From: a virus | Virus record (IMG/VR): IMGVR_UViG_3300031857_024884 | Location: 62,001 to 126,000 of that record | Length of the DNA: 64,000 nt | Direction: 5' to 3' (one strand) | Shown here: positions 52,283 through 60,097 of the stretch, in pieces | Position numbering within the stretch: the first letter of the stretch is position 1 | Layout of the letters: the number at the start of each line of letters is the position of its first letter | Position numbers and translations under genes: made by a program | Notes under the pieces: model-generated | What the model saw: the letters and a program-made list of their open reading frames with translations, nothing else | Database searches by the model: none | Told to the model about the DNA's origin: nothing

Positions 52283-53743
52283 ATGTCAATTACTAATTCT
52301 TATTTCAGTAAAAACAATACAATAATTTCAAATAGTTTTACCAATACGGGAAGAAATCCTGTTACGGAATTATTCTTTGGTAATTTATTAACATCTCAAT
52401 ATCCTAGTGGGTATAGTAGATTCATTTTTGATTTAGATTTAACATTACTAAAACAAAAATATAATGATGGTACAATATCTCCTTGCGATGGAGGTATGAA
52501 ACATATTTTAAGAATGACGAACACAACGTCATTTAATTTTGATTTTTTAAATACATCAACATCCCAAGGAAGACAAAGAGCAACATCATTTGATTTGGTT
52601 CTACTTAGAATTCCATATATTAATGACGACCCCGAAACACCTCAAATTTGGGATGAGGGAGTTGGTTATGATTTTGCCGACTTGCAATATAATGTAGAAA
52701 TCGATAAAAATTTTTCAGATAGACCATCAAACTGGTTTCAAACAACTACATTAGGAGTTTGGACTGAGGATGGAATTTATAATAATAAAAATATCGGACC
52801 CGTACCATATTCTTCGTTAGTTGAGGTTGCAACTCAACATTTTGAATTTGGTAATGAAAATATCGAGTTTGATATGACAGATGAGATAAACGCAATATTA
52901 GATAATTCTTTATCAGGTATTACTGGATGGGTGGTAGCGTTTAAACCCCAATTAGAAAACTTAACAGGGTTAACAGATGTTTATGAAGTTCAATTTTTTA
53001 CAAGACACACACAAACATTTTACGAACCATTTTTAGAATCGTCTTATAACGATTTAATTGATGATGATAGAAATTTATTTAGTTTAGGAAAAACAAATAA
53101 ATTATATCTATATCTTTATGAAAACGGAAACCCAATTAATTTAGATAATAATCCTTTAGTCGATATATTAGATAATGCTGGTAATCCTATTGCCGGTCTT
53201 ACAGGTCTTACAACTTGCCAAAGAACTAAAGGGGTGTACGAAGTTATTGTTCCTCCGTTATCGGGTTATAAAACACCTTGTACCTTTACAGATAAATGGT
53301 ATGACCTAAGTGTTGACACATTTCCATTAAATCCATTACTAAATGAGTTTACATTACAACCATTTAAAAGTGTTTATCAAATTGGGACAACATCTCAAGA
53401 CCCAAAGATATATGGGTTTGATTATTACGGAATTAAACAAGATGAAAAAATATTTAACACCGATATTAGAAAAGTTGGTGTTGTTATAAAACAAGCATAT
53501 ACAACGAATAAATTATTACAAAAAGTTGACGCTTTTTATAGAATTTATGTGAGAGAAGGACAAACGGAAGTTCAAGTCCAAGATTGGACAAAAATTAATA
53601 GAACTCCAAATGAGTATTATTTTATATTTGATACAAGAGATAAAATACCAAATGAGTATTATATAGATTTAAAAGTGGAATCTTCGGGAGAAGTGAATAC
53701 TTATAAGAAACAAATTAAATTTCAGATTGTAGATTACAAATAA
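52283..53743 (+). CDS. Virion structural protein of the tail/baseplate block
   Basis: A 486-residue beta-rich protein: MSITNSYFSKNNTIISNSFT at the start, YSRFIFDLDLTLLKQKY, LVLLRIPYINDDPETPQIWD, WDEGVGYDFADLQYN, WFQTTTLGVWTEDG, and GITGWVVAFKPQLENLTGLT around residue 220. The C-terminal half contains ITG/LTGLT turns and a final strand domain (EYYIDLKVESSGEVNTY). The family is not recognised; the position directly after the gp5-like gene and the beta composition suggest a baseplate wedge or spike protein. It has its own promoter-like box. Confidence 0.6.
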   Translation: MSITNSYFSKNNTIISNSFTNTGRNPVTELFFGNLLTSQYPSGYSRFIFDLDLTLLKQKYNDGTISPCDGGMKHILRMTNTTSFNFDFLNTSTSQGRQRATSFDLVLLRIPYINDDPETPQIWDEGVGYDFADLQYNVEIDKNFSDRPSNWFQTTTLGVWTEDGIYNNKNIGPVPYSSLVEVATQHFEFGNENIEFDMTDEINAILDNSLSGITGWVVAFKPQLENLTGLTDVYEVQFFTRHTQTFYEPFLESSYNDLIDDDRNLFSLGKTNKLYLYLYENGNPINLDNNPLVDILDNAGNPIAGLTGLTTCQRTKGVYEVIVPPLSGYKTPCTFTDKWYDLSVDTFPLNPLLNEFTLQPFKSVYQIGTTSQDPKIYGFDYYGIKQDEKIFNTDIRKVGVVIKQAYTTNKLLQKVDAFYRIYVREGQTEVQVQDWTKINRTPNEYYFIFDTRDKIPNEYYIDLKVESSGEVNTYKKQIKFQIVDYK

Positions 53744-53747
53744 ATTA

Positions 53748-53756
53748 GATATTTAT
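53748..53756 (+). promoter_or_regulatory. Promoter-like box upstream of 53786-54031
   Basis: GATATTTAT, four bases after the stop of 52283-53743 and 29 bp before the next ATG. Confidence 0.5.
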
Positions 53757-53785
53757 GATTAATAAATTATTTTAGAAATAAAAAA

Positions 53786-54031
53786 ATGGAAAAGAAAGTT
53801 AAAAAAAATAAAACGGATGTTTTTGTCGAGAACGCGAAAAAGGTTATTGATGAAATTAGAAAAGACAAAACGTCATATAAAGAAAATGTTATGTCCAAAA
53901 AAGAAATAAATTCAGAACCAAAGAAAATTTGGTCATCTGAAAATAAAAATTCAGAATTTTTTAACAAATTCTTTCCTAAAGAAAAAATGGATGTCATTTT
54001 AGATAAATTTAAAAATAAAGAAAAACAATAA
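53786..54031 (+). CDS. Small Lys-rich hypothetical protein
   Basis: An 81-residue, highly charged protein (MEKKVKKNKTDVFVENAKKV; later FFNKFFPKEKMDVILDKFKN). It is mostly helical and Lys-rich, with no recognised family. It overlaps the following Cys-rich virion gene by 1 bp (TAATG) and may be an assembly partner of it. Confidence 0.55.
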   Translation: MEKKVKKNKTDVFVENAKKVIDEIRKDKTSYKENVMSKKEINSEPKKIWSSENKNSEFFNKFFPKEKMDVILDKFKNKEKQ

Positions 54032-55800
54032 TGTTATACGTTTATTCAGCAACAACTTGTGACCAACTATCATTCGTCCCAATTTCAATAACTAACAGAC
54101 CAATATATTATGTTGGTTCAGATATCGAGTTAACGCCAGGTCAAATATTATTAGTCCAAGATTTACATAGTCCTTCTAAAAAACAATGTGTTGAGGTATT
54201 AGTGGAGGTTACTGAAATAGAGCCAACACATTCATATGTTAGCACATATGATAACTGTTTAGATTGTTTTAGTGCAAACACATTAATCGCGTTAGTTCAA
54301 TCTTGTAATCCAGGTTCAGAATTTTTCTCAGAATTCCCGATTATTGTTAGTAATCTATATGAAATTGGAGATATATTATCAATTCCTGAGCTCCATTTTT
54401 TTGGTGAAAGTGAAAGTGAAAATATTTTATATTTTAATGATTGTTTTACAATTATTGATATAATTCCGTTTGAAGAAACTGAATTAATTCCGTTACCTAA
54501 CATAGTTGAGTATTCTCCTAGTAAAAGTTGTGAAGAATGTACATCTTGTTTGGGTAGATATTATTCGTACACCGATTGCGAAAATCCTGATGAAGTAGGA
54601 TTTATTTACAGTCATCAAAATTTAGTAACAGGAACAACCATATTGTTCCAATCGGGTACCACATCTTGTAAATTCATTGATTATGCCGATAGCATAATAC
54701 CATTTTTTACATTAAATGATTTTATATCAACATTTTCAGGAACACCTGTTGTTAATAGTACAGTTGTTTATAGTAGTTGTACAGAATGTTTGAATTCTTG
54801 GTCAACTTACGAAAGTTTTGGAGGTTTTGTTGATTTTAATCCTTCTTTTGAAGGACCTCCCGCATGGTTAATTTCAGGTTCAGATGGGGAAGTTGATTGC
54901 AACGAAGGTGAAGGATTAACTTACGTGTATCATCAATTTCAAACATCGGGTACTTTAACCTTAGATTATTTTTGGTCGACAATAGACGAGTGCAACCCAT
55001 TATGTGATTGGCCTTTTTATTGGGTTAGTTCTAATCAACCTAACGGTATTAATAATATTGATTACACAACATTTCAATTCGCATTTAGTTTAAACGAGGC
55101 AGGACAAATTACAATAAATTACAATGCCGGTGATTGGGTAACAATTGGTGTATATAGTACCGATTGTTGTTGTGACCCTGGTATTTTATTTATAACTAAA
55201 CCTGAACTCTACACCCTACACGAATTTACAACTTGTAACGGTGAGCAAGGATATGTTAATATACCGTCTGATAGTCAATTAGTTAATCCTGTAATAAAAG
55301 CCAATTACGGAACAACTCCAGCAGTTTGTGGAACAATAGGTGATAGTGTTACCGAAATAGGTATTGGTGAATTATATTACTCAAATGTTGATGACACTTA
55401 TTCTTCTTGTGAAGATTGTGGTCAATTATATGGGGTTACTCTTAGAGAGTGTACAACAGGTCAAGTTTATTATTTATCAATGACGTTAGAAAACATAGCT
55501 AAAGTATTAAACCAAGGGCCTATTTTTGCAAATGGTGGTACGGAATGTTATGAGTTATTAGATTCTTGTATATTACCAAATACAAGTGAATATATACCAA
55601 CATTATTCTATAGCAATTGTTTCTTATGTAATCAACCTTTATCGGCAGGTACGGAAAATATTGTTTGTGAGACTTGTGATGGAGGTGTAACGGTTTTTAC
55701 AGTTACTCCACCTCATCCTGTGTGGACAAATGAAAGAGGTAAGGCGATTACACAATTAGACGCGATTGCGTTAGGTGGAATGTTTGGATTAAATAATTAA
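54031..55800 (+). CDS. Cysteine-rich repetitive virion protein
   Basis: A 589-residue acidic protein with at least five copies of a Y/S-x-C-x-x-C unit: TYDNCLDCFSA, SKSCEECTSCLG, VYSSCTECLNSW, TYSSCEDCGQLYGV and FYSNCFLCNQPL. Each is followed or preceded by a 60-110-residue beta-rich segment ending in another Cys. The CxxC pairs might hold metal or form disulfides that cap small domains. The C-terminus is GKAITQLDAIALGGMFGLNN. It is the last large structural gene before the small-gene cluster; the function is probably tail fibre or baseplate-associated. Confidence 0.62.
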   Translation: MLYVYSATTCDQLSFVPISITNRPIYYVGSDIELTPGQILLVQDLHSPSKKQCVEVLVEVTEIEPTHSYVSTYDNCLDCFSANTLIALVQSCNPGSEFFSEFPIIVSNLYEIGDILSIPELHFFGESESENILYFNDCFTIIDIIPFEETELIPLPNIVEYSPSKSCEECTSCLGRYYSYTDCENPDEVGFIYSHQNLVTGTTILFQSGTTSCKFIDYADSIIPFFTLNDFISTFSGTPVVNSTVVYSSCTECLNSWSTYESFGGFVDFNPSFEGPPAWLISGSDGEVDCNEGEGLTYVYHQFQTSGTLTLDYFWSTIDECNPLCDWPFYWVSSNQPNGINNIDYTTFQFAFSLNEAGQITINYNAGDWVTIGVYSTDCCCDPGILFITKPELYTLHEFTTCNGEQGYVNIPSDSQLVNPVIKANYGTTPAVCGTIGDSVTEIGIGELYYSNVDDTYSSCEDCGQLYGVTLRECTTGQVYYLSMTLENIAKVLNQGPIFANGGTECYELLDSCILPNTSEYIPTLFYSNCFLCNQPLSAGTENIVCETCDGGVTVFTVTPPHPVWTNERGKAITQLDAIALGGMFGLNN

Positions 55801-55812
55801 AAATAATAAAAT

Positions 55813-56112
55813 ATGAAAACAATTAGATTAACAGAAAGACAACTAAGTGAATTAGTTCAAAAAGTAATAAAGGAGTCTGAAGACGAGGCTCCTTATGAAA
55901 AAGGTCCGAGAGGACAAAGAGCCGCAAGGTCAAGAGCAGATTACGAGGCAACACCAAAAGAAGATGAAATAAAAACATTATTTGGAAAATACCAAGATGA
56001 CATACCTCCAATTGTTATTAGATACCTAAGAAAGATTGGTAGAAAGACATTAACAAAACGTTTATTAGACCTTAATTTAATTGATAAAGAAACTGTAAAT
56101 GAAAAAGATTAA
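55813..56112 (+). CDS. Small protein with putative capsid-targeting tag
   Basis: A 99-residue protein whose first 21 residues, MKTIRLTERQLSELVQKVIK plus E, are an amphipathic helix ending in IKE. That matches the prohead-protease cleavage pattern (L/I)xE used by T4-like phages. After it comes a charged region (GPRGQRAARSRADYEATPKE) and a helical C-terminus (IPPIVIRYLRKIGRKTLTKR). The same tag starts the next gene. It may be packaged inside the head and injected with DNA. It overlaps the next gene by 14 bp. Confidence 0.6.
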   Translation: MKTIRLTERQLSELVQKVIKESEDEAPYEKGPRGQRAARSRADYEATPKEDEIKTLFGKYQDDIPPIVIRYLRKIGRKTLTKRLLDLNLIDKETVNEKD

Positions 56113-56578
56113 TATCACAGAAAAGCAATTACAGAGATTAGTTGGTAAACTAGTTAATGAAACATCAAAGACCTATGATGGTATAACTAATTATATGTTC
56201 TTTTCTAATTTAGAGCAAATTAAAAGACAATGTGAAGAGTTATTAAGTTTAGACCCAAAAATGGTTGAGGATATTTTAAATAACGGACATGATTGGGCGG
56301 ATGACCATATAACAGTTTCTAAAGAAAATATGAGTCAAGTGTATGACTTTATGATTAATGAAACTAAAAACTCAGGAGATATGTGGTCCGATGATGAAGT
56401 TATGATGGAAGGTCGTAAAAAAACAGGAACAAAACTATGTGCAAGAGGTAAGTCGGCAGCAAAATCTAAATTTAAAGTTTACCCTTCAGCATACGCAAAT
56501 GGTTACGCAGTCCAAGTATGTAAAGGAAAACAACCAGGAACTGACGGAAAAAAACGATGTTCCCCACCTTATTGTTAA
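56099..56578 (+). CDS. Tagged protein with cationic PSAYA-type C-terminal motif
   Basis: A 159-residue protein. Residues 1-19, MKKINITEKQLQRLVGKLV, are followed by NE, making an amphipathic tag like that of the previous gene. Residues 25-100 are acidic and helical. The C-terminal part (about 108-159) has GRKKTGTKLCARGKSAAKSK and FKVYPSAYANGYAVQVCKG, a short basic Cys motif I recall from phage and large-virus proteins, ending CSPPYC. The basic end could bind nucleic acid. A terminator follows 7 bp after the stop. Confidence 0.65.
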   Translation: MKKINITEKQLQRLVGKLVNETSKTYDGITNYMFFSNLEQIKRQCEELLSLDPKMVEDILNNGHDWADDHITVSKENMSQVYDFMINETKNSGDMWSDDEVMMEGRKKTGTKLCARGKSAAKSKFKVYPSAYANGYAVQVCKGKQPGTDGKKRCSPPYC

Positions 56579-56584
56579 ATAAAG

Positions 56585-56612
56585 AATCCCACAAAAGTGG
56601 GATTTTTTTTTG
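56585..56612 (+). terminator. Terminator after the tail/small-gene block
   Basis: An 8-bp perfect stem AATCCCAC / GTGGGATT (56585-56592 with 56597-56604) has a 4-base A loop and a T-run through 56611. Confidence 0.92.
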
Positions 56613-56640
56613 GCCAATTAAAAAAAAGTTCTTATCTTTG
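56609..56640 (+). promoter_or_regulatory. Bacteroidetes-type host promoter
   Basis: TTTG at 56609-56612 and TATCTTTG at 56633-56640 are separated by 20 bp. This fits the Bacteroidetes housekeeping pattern TTTG-N19-21-TAnnTTTG. It follows a terminator directly and precedes the ATG at 56645, so it probably starts an early, host-polymerase-transcribed unit. Confidence 0.75.
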
Positions 56641-56644
56641 TGGT

Positions 56645-57073
56645 ATGAATACAAACAACCTAAAACACAAAACAATTAGGTTTTTTCAAAAAGTTGGTTT
56701 AAAAATATTACGGGCGAGTAATCAATCCAACGAACCAAAACATTCAGAATTCGAGTATGAGTGTTTGGCAATTTGTAAAAACCTTATTCATAAAGAGAAA
56801 TCAAAATTATTAATCTCCCCAATTTCAGGGAAACGTTACATTAAGAGTGAAGATAATCAAATCTTTGTTATTATGGATAACGGAAAGATTACTATCGTAA
56901 ATCATCATTACAGTTACAATATTGACCTTACATATAAGGCTTATGATAGGTTACTCAAAACATTCGATAACGAGGTTGAGATTAGAAGACAAGTTATGGA
57001 AAACGAGATTAGGTCAAACGTAAAACATTCATTATCTAACATTTATAAAAATATCACAAATGACAAAGTTTAA
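56645..57073 (+). CDS. Hypothetical early protein
   Basis: A 142-residue basic protein. The ATG at 56645 is chosen because a start 48 bp upstream (56597) would lie within the terminator and promoter. It has MNTNNLKHKTIRFFQKVGLK at the start, SPISGKRYIKSEDNQIFVIM (beta hairpin) and ITIVNHHYSYNIDLTYKAYD in the middle, and a helical C-terminus (QVMENEIRSNVKHSLSNIY). No family is known to me. Probably expressed early from the host-type promoter and co-transcribed with 57060-57317. Confidence 0.65.
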   Translation: MNTNNLKHKTIRFFQKVGLKILRASNQSNEPKHSEFEYECLAICKNLIHKEKSKLLISPISGKRYIKSEDNQIFVIMDNGKITIVNHHYSYNIDLTYKAYDRLLKTFDNEVEIRRQVMENEIRSNVKHSLSNIYKNITNDKV

Positions 57074-57317
57074 AGGCGTATTTTGGATGGGATTTACAGT
57101 GGTTATGTTACCAATCGCATTAGTATTAATGATGATTACATTAACGTTAATAACCCCAAAAAAAGAAAATTCTACTGAAGTTAAAACATATTACGATACA
57201 GTTAAGGTAAAACAAAAAGTAATTGTTTACGACACCGTTAAAGTAATTAAAGAAATTAAAAAGAAAAAAGAGGTTAAAATAGAGGAAGAACCGATAATTA
57301 ATGATACTCTTAAATAA
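57060..57317 (+). CDS. Small single-span membrane protein
   Basis: An 85-residue protein with one strong hydrophobic segment (FWMGFTVVMLPIALVLMMIT, about residues 8-27, extending to LTLI) followed by a charged tail of repeats: YYDTVKVKQKVIVYDTVKVI, then KEIKKKKEVKIEEE. The YDTVKV unit occurs twice. It overlaps the previous gene by 14 bp and converges with 57310-58290 (8-bp overlap). It may sit in the host inner membrane; the function is unknown. Confidence 0.62.
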   Translation: MTKFKGVFWMGFTVVMLPIALVLMMITLTLITPKKENSTEVKTYYDTVKVKQKVIVYDTVKVIKEIKKKKEVKIEEEPIINDTLK

Positions 57318-58290
57318 GATATTTAATTAATCTTTCTAATTGAGCCTCGGTTATTTTAATTGTGTTCTCATTTCTTGGTTTATAGGAAACAAGTTTAGGT
57401 TTGTTTCCCGTACCTGATTTAGGGTTGGATTTTTCAGCCCTTCTTTTTTGTTGGCAAGCAGAACGTTTCTCAGAGTCAGACATTTTACCCGCAACACCTG
57501 CCGCTCTACATTTAGGATATGCCTTATCACTCGCCTCAGGTCTTCCGCAAGGGGGATGTTTACCATTTTCATCTTTACGACATATATTTACCCAAGGACC
57601 TTTTGGTTGTTTACTACCTTTAGGTTTCTTTTTTGTTCCAAACCAAACTGCCAAATCCTCATATAAAACATTTTTATTTCTATCTAACCATTCTTCTAAC
57701 GATTCTGTTTTTTTCTTTTGTTTTTTACCACCAGCATCGTGTGTTGGTATATGATATGAACCGTCTTTTCCTTTTTCCCACACTCCGACAGTTCTTAATA
57801 CATTATCTTTCATTTTTGATTTTTTAGCCTTTTTATTATGGTTATGAGAAACGTCATTACTAAATGGAGCGGTTTCATTTTTCCATTTTTTTAAACCCAA
57901 TTCAATAGGTCCATTATAAAGTCCAGCGCTTACACTTGTATTTGATTCCGATAAATCAATAACGTCTTTATTTTTTTTAACTTTTTGAACGACCTTTTTA
58001 TAAGGTGTATTCACAAATTTATTATTTACTTCGTTATTAAAATCTTTATTTCTAATTTTTTTAGATGTAGATTCTTTTTTTTTAATATTTTTATTATTCT
58101 TACTCATCTTTCCGTCTAAAGAATCATAGTTATTTTCGGCGTTAATATAGTTAGATACGGGTTTAAAAAAAGGGTCATTACTATTATCTAACCATTTTCT
58201 TAATCCAGGTCTTAATGGGGGATTATAAGAACCTCTTGAATGAAATGTGTATGTTACCTCATTTATTTTATCAATTCTATTGTCTTTCAT
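57310..58290 (-). CDS. Basic protein with C-terminal tag and CGR/PKCR motif
   Basis: A 326-residue Lys-rich protein. Two similar segments, GSYNPPLRPGLRKWLDNSND (about 15-34) and GLYNGPIELGLKKWKNETAP (about 117-136), appear to be internal repeats. The middle (about 195-300) has EEWLDRNKNVLYEDLAVWFG and GPWVNICRKDENGKHPPCGR with YPKCRAAGVAGKMSDSEKRS, a Cys-containing basic motif seen in T4-like phage and large-virus proteins. The last 16 residues, TIKITEAQLERLIKYLI, copy the tag found at the N-termini of 55813-56112 and 56099-56578. It is likely a nucleic-acid-binding head-internal protein. Confidence 0.62.
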   Translation of the reverse strand: MKDNRIDKINEVTYTFHSRGSYNPPLRPGLRKWLDNSNDPFFKPVSNYINAENNYDSLDGKMSKNNKNIKKKESTSKKIRNKDFNNEVNNKFVNTPYKKVVQKVKKNKDVIDLSESNTSVSAGLYNGPIELGLKKWKNETAPFSNDVSHNHNKKAKKSKMKDNVLRTVGVWEKGKDGSYHIPTHDAGGKKQKKKTESLEEWLDRNKNVLYEDLAVWFGTKKKPKGSKQPKGPWVNICRKDENGKHPPCGRPEASDKAYPKCRAAGVAGKMSDSEKRSACQQKRRAEKSNPKSGTGNKPKLVSYKPRNENTIKITEAQLERLIKYLI

Positions 58291-58306
58291 AATAAAAATT
58301 CTTATA

Positions 58307-58316
58307 TATAAATATC
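58307..58316 (-). promoter_or_regulatory. Promoter-like box upstream of 57310-58290
   Basis: On the minus strand it reads GATATTTATA and continues TATAAG. The 15-base string GATATTTATATATAA is identical to that upstream of 58545-59681. It is 16 bp before the ATG at 58290. Confidence 0.6.
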
Positions 58317-58329
58317 AAACAATATCAAA

Positions 58330-58548
58330 ATGGAAGAGCAAAAACTATTTGGAAAATTATTTAATACGATACCTTTATACGATGAAAATCATCTTGATAC
58401 TATACTATCAACGATGGATAAAAAAACCGCCTCATATATGTTAATACAGGCGGTTAAATATGCTTATCATCAGGGAGTCTTTAGTCTTGGAGAATCCGAA
58501 GTAATATCAAAATCAATTAGGACATATACCAAAGAAGAAATTGTTTAA
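58330..58548 (+). CDS. Small helical hypothetical protein
   Basis: A 72-residue protein (MEEQKLFGKLFNTIPLYDEN; YMLIQAVKYAYHQGVFSLGE) predicted to be all helical. It converges with 58545-59681 with a 4-bp overlap. It is short but has clear coding character and its own ATG in the divergent intergenic region with 57310-58290. No family recognised. Confidence 0.58.
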   Translation: MEEQKLFGKLFNTIPLYDENHLDTILSTMDKKTASYMLIQAVKYAYHQGVFSLGESEVISKSIRTYTKEEIV

Positions 58549-59681
58549 GGTTGATTAAATTGGTCAAATTCCATACTAGCCAATCCTGAGCCTCTACCAG
58601 TACTTCTAATTGGTTTAGATTTTGGGATTAATTTAACTTTTAAATCAGAGTCATATAAATGTTCATTATTAAAAATATTTGGTGTATTTTTATCGGGTTC
58701 TAAGTCTAAATAATAACCATTTCCACCATGGTAACTTGGAAACAATGAGTATAAAACCCCTCCTTCTTTTATCCTTACTACGGTAATAACCCCTGAAGAA
58801 GGATATTCGTTCCTCGTTTGAGGAATAGTTCCCCTGTCTACAAATACATTTGGAATTGTAACTTCGGAATTTTTATTTTTATCTATAAAAACATATTTAT
58901 ACTTACCCCCTTCAACATATTCTTCGGATGTTTGATTAGGATTTGAAACTCCTTGATTTGTTTTCCCATAATCGGCAGGAACATTACTAGGTGATATTAA
59001 CTTTAAAGGTTCTGTATCTTTAACAGGAGAATCCTGTCTAACTACTTTAGATAATATTCCCCAAGTGTTAGGACCAACAATACCATCAGGTTGTTTTGTT
59101 CTTGGACTAATAAGATTATTTTTAGTTTGGAAACTCATTACCGCTTTTTTTGTCATATCATCAAATACCGATGTTAAACTAACATCTTCACCAGCATCTA
59201 ATAATTTAGTTTGGATTGTTTTAACTAAAGGTCCTTTATCTCCTTTTCTTAAATAATATCCTTTTTGAGTTAATTGTTCAATTGACGTTGGGAAGGTTCT
59301 TTTTTGAACTGGATTTGTCAGACCCGTATTTGTAATTGTTTTTGTAAGAGTTGCTATTTGGGCGTCAGTTGGTATTTTCTTATTTGTTACTGCAAACTTA
59401 TATTGACTTATAATTGATGGGTCTTTTGCGTAAGTCTCACCTTCTTGTCTATTTTTATCATTACTTAATCTGACTTTTGTATCACTAGTAGGGTTACCAA
59501 ATCTTACCGCCTTTTTAGTTTGTTTATTAAAAACAACCGATGGTTGGTCACCTGTTCCAACAACTAAAACTTCCGTATTAGGATTATATTGTTCGCTTAA
59601 ATACTGTCTTTTTGTTGCATCCTCATGAAGACCCAAAATTCTTTTCTTTTCATCTTCCGTTATTATAAATAAGTTTTTCAT
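58545..59681 (-). CDS. Tagged protein with peptidoglycan-binding domain
   Basis: A 378-residue protein. It opens with MKNLFIITEDEKKRILGLHE (1-20), an amphipathic stretch ending in LHE, a good match for a T4-like prohead-protease site. A PG_binding_1 domain follows (about 135-215): YYLRKGDKGPLVKTIQTKLL, VFDDMTKKAVMSFQTKNNL and DGIVGPNTWGIL. The C-terminal part is beta-rich (VEGGKYKYVFIDKNKNSEVT, then GVLYSLFPSYHGGNGYYLDL). No lytic enzyme motif was found. The combination suggests a head- or tail-borne protein that meets the cell wall during DNA entry; alternatively it is a cell-wall-binding endolysin partner. Confidence 0.7.
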   Translation of the reverse strand: MKNLFIITEDEKKRILGLHEDATKRQYLSEQYNPNTEVLVVGTGDQPSVVFNKQTKKAVRFGNPTSDTKVRLSNDKNRQEGETYAKDPSIISQYKFAVTNKKIPTDAQIATLTKTITNTGLTNPVQKRTFPTSIEQLTQKGYYLRKGDKGPLVKTIQTKLLDAGEDVSLTSVFDDMTKKAVMSFQTKNNLISPRTKQPDGIVGPNTWGILSKVVRQDSPVKDTEPLKLISPSNVPADYGKTNQGVSNPNQTSEEYVEGGKYKYVFIDKNKNSEVTIPNVFVDRGTIPQTRNEYPSSGVITVVRIKEGGVLYSLFPSYHGGNGYYLDLEPDKNTPNIFNNEHLYDSDLKVKLIPKSKPIRSTGRGSGLASMEFDQFNQP

Positions 59682-59696
59682 TTAAATTATTTTATA

Positions 59697-59718
59697 TATA
59701 AATATCTTGATATTTATT
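59697..59718. promoter_or_regulatory. Overlapping divergent promoter-like boxes
   Basis: GATATTTATA on the minus strand (59697-59706) faces 58545-59681 and GATATTTATT on the plus strand (59709-59718) faces 59726-60097. The two are separated by 2 bp and form the perfect inverted repeat AAATATC-TT-GATATTT. The divergent genes start 16 bp and 8 bp away. Confidence 0.65.
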
Positions 59719-59725
59719 AAATACA

Positions 59726-60097
59726 ATGAAAACCGACAAAGAAAAATTTGAAAATGTTACCAATTTAATCCTAAAAAAAGAATATCCTTTTATTAAAAGA
59801 GTTGAGATTGTAAGAGTTAGAGAAATACTTAGAGAATTACAATCAGATGTATTAATTGTTTTAGATATTGATTTTATCGAGGAGCATGTTGATATAGATT
59901 GTTATGATAATATGTTAAATGACGACTCAATATTTTTTAGTTTGTGGTCTTTTAATCATTGTTCAGATATTAAAATGAATGAGAAGAAAATGAAAGATGA
60001 CCTATACGACCTTTATAAAATGATTATTACCCCTAAAGAAACTTTATATTCTTACAACATTAGCATAAGTGTTATCTCATATAATAATCTTATTTGA
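59726..60097 (+). CDS. Hypothetical acidic protein
   Basis: A 123-residue protein: NVTNLILKKEYPFIKRVEIV, REILRELQSDVLIVLDIDFI and YDLYKMIITPKETLYSYNIS. Alternating helices and beta strands suggest a small alpha/beta domain of unknown family. The 3' end overlaps the convergent HNH gene by 21 bp, and it has its own box 8 bp upstream. Confidence 0.6.
   Translation: MKTDKEKFENVTNLILKKEYPFIKRVEIVRVREILRELQSDVLIVLDIDFIEEHVDIDCYDNMLNDDSIFFSLWSFNHCSDIKMNEKKMKDDLYDLYKMIITPKETLYSYNISISVISYNNLI

Noticed and set aside
58545-59681. Calling the peptidoglycan-binding protein an endolysin
   Set aside because: Only the binding domain is visible. No amidase, lysozyme or peptidase motif was found, and the N-terminal tag points to another role.
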